64,000 nt of DNA from Argopecten irradians. Its lineage: Eukaryota; Mollusca; Bivalvia; Pectinida; Pectinidae. The notes under the pieces are model-generated. The model was not told the origin of the DNA. It did no database searches and saw only the letters and a list, made by a program, of their open reading frames with translations. Position 1 is the stretch's first letter, and every line of letters begins with the position of its first letter. The translations under genes and the position numbers were made by a program. The stretch spans positions 6,076,383 through 6,140,382 of the forward strand of contig NC_091139.1 in NCBI RefSeq assembly GCF_041381155.1, written 5' to 3'. Shown piece after piece: positions 58,222-64,000 of this stretch.

Positions 58222-58387
58222 TTTGCATATTACAGAGTTACTTCCCTTGCAATTAGGTATCCATTGTGACGTCATTATTTTGTGGGCGCAATTTGCATTT
58301 TCTCCAAAAATATTATGTTACACTCTCAAACATGTGACATCACAACCAATACACACCTGCAAGGAAAGATAAATCTGTAGTATGCAT
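58222..58387. mobile_element. MITE family G, copy 2
   Basis: Left TTTGCATATTACAGAGTTAC; right ATAAATCTGTAGTATGCAT. About 166 bp, aligned throughout with 34568-34738. It carries a TGACGTCA at 58267-58274 that is mutated in copy 1. Confidence 0.75.
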
Positions 58388-58633
58388 CTACAGAATACAT
58401 ATTCAATAAGCATACTAAATAATAAATGTATGATACAACTTTGTATATAATTATATTAAGTTTTAAATACAAACACATGATTACTATCATCAAAAGCGAT
58501 CCAAGGTTGAATGCACAATACAACACTTTAAGTGCATTCAACCATGGGTGTCCAATGTTTGGGTAACTAAAGGAAAACCAAACCTAATCATATCCATATG
58601 TGTTGATCAATAACTTATATATAGTGGCAGATA

Positions 58634-58981
58634 TTAAAGTGAATAGTCGGGCAAAGAAAACCAGTCTAAATGCGTTCATTGGCCTTCCAAAAGTTCTCAC
58701 ATATTAATACGACAGTCAAGTTCTGCTTACGTTTCCCAGTTCTGACCATTGAAATAACGAAAAGTTGAAAGCATTGAAAGCGAGGCTGCGTGGAAATGTA
58801 ACCACGGACATAGTCAGCCGGGAGGACGTTTTAGGATTCTTATATACTTTAAATTAATTTCTTCGTATGCAGACAGATTTTGACGAGAGATTTTATTTTT
58901 CTATTTCATAAGAAATTATACTGGATACATTCACACCATTTTTACCGACTTTAGCCATCCTTGCCCGACTGTTCACTTTAA
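58634..58981 (-). mobile_element. MITE family B, copy 2
   Basis: 348 bp flanked by TTAA on both sides, with ends AGTGAATAGTCGGGCAA and TTGCCCGACTGTTCACT. Reverse of the copy at 23016-23421. Confidence 0.8.
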
Positions 58982-59600
58982 TAATTGCAGAAAATCTAAC
59001 CCTGTATTGATCCGTCATGAGTACATTATGTGCCTTTTATAATTCGTGTGAACTTCATTTTGTCCAAAAACAGTAGAACAGCTATATATCTAGTCGTTCT
59101 GAATATACCCCCCACCCCCCTTAACCCCCCATCCCCCTCATCCACCTACCCATAATCTCCATAACATAACATTGATTTTGAAACAAACAGGGGCATCATT
59201 CATTCCAATATACATAACACACAATCTTTATCTACTGTATAACGATTAATATTGCCAACAAATTCCATTGAAATATTATTTTGTAACAAAGGGGCATAAC
59301 TCTGAAATTGTTGGAGGTATCATGTTCCCATACAGTTTGTGTAAATTCTAGATTGGTTGAACTCTCTCCTGTAGTTTAGTAGTACAGATGACAAAGTGAA
59401 TAGAGGAGGGGGGGAGGGGTATAATAAGATAAGCAATGAGTTTATTTTTTTTTTTACTCTCAACACTGAATGATTTAGTAACAATGGAAAGCATCCATTT
59501 CCTGTCTGAAGGTATTATTTATAACTATGGTGTAGGTATATATACATATACCAGAGACACAGTAAGCTGTGTATAATACGATAAATCATAAACACATATG

Positions 59601-59760
59601 ATATACACATGTCTAACATAATTAAATGTGATGTACATGCATATGAGTCGCACACCATTAATTATACATGTGTCGCACACGATTAATTGTGATGTACATG
59701 TGTTGTACACGATTAAATGTGATGTACATGTGTCGCACACTATTAATTGTACATGTACCA
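59601..59760 (+). repeat. Degenerate tandem repeat, about 30-bp unit
   Basis: Four to five units built on GATGTACATGTGTCGCACAC followed by GATTAATTGT. Confidence 0.7.
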
Positions 59761-60154
59761 CTTTGTCTATCACAAAAGCAGACACATAATTGCACGATGT
59801 GCAGTTAGCATTGTTGTTTAAATGATTAATTTTTTTTTGTTTCTGATTAATTAAAATTATGTACACATTCCATATTAATATGTTGCATCTACCTGCTCCC
59901 TTCCTAGAAAATAATTAATATATAAAAATGACATTGGACTGACATGGATCTCCTAGTATGTACAGGTACATGTTTATAATTACATAAATATAAATTTATA
60001 CAGATACATTGTATCAAGATTAAGGTGTAAATCAAGAAAATTGGTATTATATGATTGTATTAATGCATTAACATACATGTATGTTTTGACTTTTAAAAAA
60101 AATTCTTTGGAAAAAGTTATTAGTAAAAGCAAGATAAAGGGCAAAAAATTATTG

Positions 60155-60450
60155 TACTGTATTTGACCCTATAAGTGCCCCATACCTATAAAACCCTTTT
60201 TAAGGCCTCAATTTCACTGACCTCAAGTCTTCAACACAGACTTGAAAATATGAAAACGTTTCTTTGTTTGATTTCATTTTTCAAATTGATTTATGACTTA
60301 CTTTAGGCAATAAATTTACGAAAGGTGAGTAAAAAGGTTTCATAAAGCGCCCTCTTATCCTCCTCAATTTTTAAGTGCCCAGGGTGCTAATTAAGTAAAA
60401 TACAGTAGAAAACAATTAACCTGTGGGTGCTAATTAAGTCAAATACAGTA
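60155..60450. mobile_element. Inverted-repeat element with TACTGTATTTGACC ends
   Basis: Left TACTGTATTTGACCCTATAA then GTGCCCC. The right end is the complement, GGTGCTAATTAAGTAAAATA then CAGTA at about 60384-60407, followed by a second, nearly identical right-end copy at 60427-60450. Non-coding. Confidence 0.55.
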
Positions 60451-61131
60451 GAAGACAATTAACTTGTAAATTACTGTATGTCTCCTCAAAAATCACTCTC
60501 CTTCAATATTTCAGAGGTTGAAAATTTGTGATCACTTATCTCTTCAAGGCATACAAATTAGGAGGGGGAGTAATATAAACACTATAATATATCACAATAA
60601 AGAAAGAATTTCTCTGTGTCTCTGAAATTAACTTTTAACTTTATTTGATTATTATGCATTAATTCTGAGTATATCTGAATAAACATCAACTCTAAAAAAG
60701 AATATGGAAAGTAAGCAAATAATGTACCATATGGTATCCTTTTTCTATGATACCAGAAAAAAACTGAATAACGTTTAAATCATAGGCCTGTCATAACTTA
60801 GAAAATTCACAAGATGGTCAAGCAAGTTTAATACTGAAGAGAAGGGACTGAGGTCAACTCCATTTACGCTCTTCTAAAAAATAAAACAAGAGGCCCAGAG
60901 GGCCTGTATCGCTCACCTGGTTTTTTGTTAGTAATTATCACAAGACTCTGACAATTAGAAAAATAAGCAAAATTGACTCCCAAAGTTTAATTTTGAATCA
61001 CAACCATACAATGATGCTATTGATACCATACAAATATGCTATCCAATACATAGGTTCAGAGACAAAGTAATTTATATGAAAATAGTAGCCTAATTGACCT
61101 TTTGACCTCGCATCTATTGCCGTCTAAGGCC

Positions 61132-62745
61132 CCGGGGGGTCAGCCCTATCATTTGTACAATTTCAAATCCCAACCCTATAAGGATGCTACCATTGCACTA
61201 TAAGTGCTCTTCCATTCTTAGTTGCAGAGAAGAAGTCGTTTATATGGAAATAGCTAAATTGACCCCTTTTGACCCCACCCTTCAGGCCCCCGGGGGGTCA
61301 GCCCCATCATTTGCAAAATTTTGAATCCAAACCCTATAAGGATGTAACCATTGCATTATGAGCGTAATCCCATGTTAAGTTGCAGAGAAAAAGTCATATA
61401 TATATGGAAATTGACCACTTTTGACCCCGCCCCTCAGGCCCCCGGGGGGTCAGCCCTATCATTTGCACAATTTTGAATCCCCACACTATAAGGATACTAC
61501 CATTGTATTATGGGTGCTATACCGTGCTTAGTTTCAGAGAAGAAGTCGTTTAAATGGAAATAGCCAAATTGGCCACTTTCGACCCCGCCCCTCAGGCCCC
61601 CTGGGGGTCAGCCCCATCATTTGCACAATTTTGAATCCCCACCCTATAAAGATGCCACCATTGCATTATGGGTGCTATACCATGCTTAGTTTCAGAGAAG
61701 AAGTCGTTTATATGGAAATAGCCAAATTGGCCCCTTTTGACCCCGCCCCTCAGGCCCCCCGGGGGTCAGCCCCATCATTTGTACAATTTTGAATCCCCAA
61801 CCTATAAAGATACTACCATTGCATTATGAGTGCTATCTCATGCTTAGTTTCAGAGAAGAAGTCGTTTATATGGAAATAGCCAAATTGACCCCATTTGACC
61901 CCGCCCCTCAGGCCCCCGGGGGGTCAGCCCCATCATTTGTACAATTTTGAATCCCCACCCTATAAGGATGCTACCATTGCATTATGGGTGCTATCCCATG
62001 CTTGGTTTCAGAGAAGAAGTTGTTTATATGGAAATAGCCAAATTGACCCCTTTTGACCCCGCCCCTCAGGCCCCCGGGGGGTCAGCCACATCATTTGTAC
62101 AATTTTTAATCCCCACCCTATAACGATACTACCATTGCATTATGAGTGCTATCTCATGCTTAGTTTCAGAGAAGAAGTCGTTTATATGGAAATAGCCAAA
62201 TTGACCCCATTTGACCCCGCCCCTCAGGCCCCCGGGGGGTCAGCCCCATCATTTGTACAATTTTGAATCCCCACCCTATAAGGATGCTACCATTGCATTA
62301 TGGATGCTATCCCATGCTTGGTTTCAGAGAAGAAGTCGTTTATATGGAAATAGCCAAATTGACCCCTTTTGGCCCCGCCCCTCAGGCCCCCGGGGGGTCA
62401 GCCCCATCATTTGTACAATTTTGAATCCCCACCCTATAAGGATGCTACCATTGCATTATGGATGCTATCCCATGCTTGGTTTCAGAGAAGAAGTCGTTTA
62501 TATGGAAATAGCCAAATTGACCCCTTTTGGCCCCGCCCCTCAGGCCCCTGGGGGGTCAGCCCCATCATTTGTACAATTTTGAATCCCCACCCTATAAGGA
62601 TGCTACCATTGCATTATGGGTGCTATCCCATGCTTGGTTTCAGAGAAGAAGTCGTTTATATGGAAATAGCCAAATTGACCCCTTTTGGCCCCGCCCCTCA
62701 GGCCCCTGGGGGGTCAGCCCCATCATTTGTACAATTTTCAGTTAG
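61132..62745 (+). repeat. Eleven tandem copies of a 158-bp GC-rich-cored unit
   Basis: Each unit has GGCCCCCGGGGGGTCAGCC, then CATCATTTGTACAATTTTGA, an ATTGCATTATG segment, and AGAAGAAGTCGTTTATATGG. Copies start near 61131, 61289, 61440, 61598, 61756, 61914, 62071, 62229, 62387, 62545 and 62703. The right-hand units are nearly identical and the left-hand ones more diverged. Because 158 is not a multiple of three, no long frame survives. Confidence 0.92.
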
Positions 62746-62818
62746 TAGCCCATAAGGATGCTACCAGTCAAATTTTGTTGAAATCCGACCAGCGGTTATG
62801 GAGAAGAAGTCGATTGTT

Positions 62819-62890
62819 GACGGACGGACGGACGGACGGACGACGGACGACGGACGACGGACGACGGACGACGGACGCCGGACGCCACGG
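62819..62890 (+). repeat. GGAC / GGACGAC microsatellite
   Basis: Four GGAC units followed by several seven-base GGACGAC units, just before the right-end hairpin of the Helitron-like element. Confidence 0.85.
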
Positions 62891-62933
62891 TATGGCATAA
62901 GCTCACCTTGGTCCTTCGGACCAGGTGAGCTAA

Positions 62934-64000
62934 AAAAAAAAATTTCCTTGAAGATCCTCCAGCATATTGATGGAAGAAATTCAAATAGCAGCTAGAAGAG
63001 CCTATACAAATAGAGTGATGGGAACTTATATTCTAGAAGTAGAAGAGCAGAAATGGAGTTAGGCTCCACAGATAAGAATCAGGGGGTATAACTCCTGTCA
63101 TATGTCATCACAATTTTTGAGGATCTTAAAGATGCTCCACCGACGACAGAGCATAAATGATATTAATCACATGAACAATAATTGGTTTTTAATCGTGTAT
63201 ATATATGTCTAATTAACACAAAAAAATATTATAAAATAATTTATTTTGCCTTTGACACATGCGCAATCAATACTTAATTCCATATAGGATATAGTATCAC
63301 GGTATTTTTTCGGGATGCAATTTTTTGTAACTTTAACTTGAAGTGAAATTAGAAGCTCAAACTTTTCAATGGTGGTAATGGTGTAAAGTAAGTAACTTTT
63401 GTAACTGAAGAAAAATACTAAATCGTCTGTTTGTGTTTTTGATCGTGCAAACATATCATTTGTCAGCGGTGGAGCATCTTTAAGGTAAGTGTTTTGATAA
63501 GCTGTTATTAAAGTAAAAAGAAAATAAACCACATATCTCTAGATTATTAAATGTAAATAGCTATATATCCCTATGATTGGTTCTTGTGATACATGCTATA
63601 TGTACATATATACTTGCATACATATTCATGACGCATACACGCACATACACACACAACTGAAACATAAAACACATTTTATACATAACAGCTATTAACTTTA
63701 CATAATAACAATACCTTATAAGTCACATAACATTTTATACTACACTTTTCAGGTGTGTAAATGAATTATGGATGAATCAGCATAAATTGGTCAACCAACA
63801 GTTATCATGAATCCTCAGTGGTATACTTAAAGTCTACTTTCTTGTTTCCTGAGTGACTTCAATCTAATTAAATCAAATCCTCTATGTCACTTCAAGTAAG
63901 TCTAGACAGACTTTAGACCAGCTAAGTAAATATCACCTTTCTTCCTATATACACAGTTTAACCTCTTTCTTAGTGACCACCTCTGTATAAAGACCACCTC
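62934..64000. other. Right edge of window
   Basis: Apart from MITE family A copy 5, nothing recognised; no exon of a neighbouring gene could be identified. Confidence 0.4.
63126..63483. mobile_element. MITE family A, copy 5
   Basis: 358 bp with TTAA at both borders and the family ends AGATGCTCCACC / GGTGGAGCATCT. Confidence 0.82.

Larger units (their letters stand above)
58388..60885. other. Repeat-rich intergenic DNA
   Basis: Outside the listed elements: a C-rich run at about 59108-59135, a G-rich run at 59405-59420, and no recognised coding sequence. Confidence 0.4.
60886..62933 (+). mobile_element. Helitron-like ('pearl'-type) non-autonomous element with central tandem repeats
   Basis: The left end begins ACAAGAGGCCCAGAGGGCCT, containing an AGGCCC/GGGCCT hairpin, followed by GCTCACCTGG. 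The core is 11 copies of a 158-bp unit, then a GGAC/GGACGAC microsatellite (about 62819-62890). The right end is a strong hairpin, GCTCACCTTGGTCC / GGACCAGGTGAGC, closing with CTAA. A hairpin before CTRR, central tandem units of about 160 bp and a microsatellite are the known layout of bivalve 'pearl' elements and of Helentron/DINE-like elements. No Rep-helicase is present, so it is non-autonomous. Reading frames inside are by-products of the repeats. Confidence 0.8.

Noticed and set aside
62211-62900. Chain of overlapping 70-128-codon frames rich in Pro
   Set aside because: They repeat at exactly 158-bp offsets and come from the tandem core of the Helitron-like element.

Overview
This is a eukaryotic, AT-rich genomic window, most likely from a bivalve mollusc and possibly scallop-like. 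The evidence is an opine (octopine-type) dehydrogenase gene, GT-AG introns averaging over 1 kb, a tRNA-derived SINE whose tail carries a motif common in mollusc SINEs, a 'pearl'/Helitron-type element with central tandem repeats, and many short inverted-repeat elements. No prokaryotic gene organisation is visible. The species assignment is inference.

Left third (1-16.2 kb): two tandem copies of an NXPE-family gene on the + strand. The first copy enters from off the left edge and shows only its last two coding exons (2659-2708 and 3391-4178). The second shows a filamin-like-domain exon (10053-10715), the same 50-nt exon (13978-14027) and the same 788-nt terminal exon (15112-15899). Splice phases agree throughout, and flanking intron and downstream DNA is also duplicated. 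A decayed Tigger/pogo-type DNA transposon sits in copy 2 only, so it probably arrived after the duplication. A roughly 1-kb repeat lies beside the 50-nt exon in both copies, but in opposite orientation.

Middle (16.2-33 kb): a LINE remnant and SINE remnants, then a complete SLC22-type organic ion transporter gene on the + strand. It has nine coding exons from 18966 to 32629 that join in phase into a 544-residue protein. Its introns hold a 30-bp minisatellite and at least six inverted-repeat elements. A full-length SINE with a 24-bp perfect target-site duplication lies just downstream.

Right of centre (33-42 kb): an opine dehydrogenase gene on the - strand. Nearly the whole enzyme is in one exon (37922 down to 36706), and the first coding exon was not found. 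Upstream of it are an inverted-repeat element and a 47-bp minisatellite.

Right third (42-64 kb): mostly repeats. These are a 5.7-kb array of about 140 copies of a 40-bp unit with internal higher-order duplications, several TTAA-flanked MITEs, a 1.3-kb block studded with TTAATGGCCATTAA-like motifs that surrounds a possible first exon, and an 11-copy 158-bp repeat inside a Helitron-like element at 60886-62933. No confidently identified host gene lies right of 38 kb.

The three host gene families (NXPE glycoprotein/esterase-like, SLC22 transporter, opine dehydrogenase) show no evident pathway link. The main story of the window is gene duplication and colonisation by non-autonomous transposable elements.
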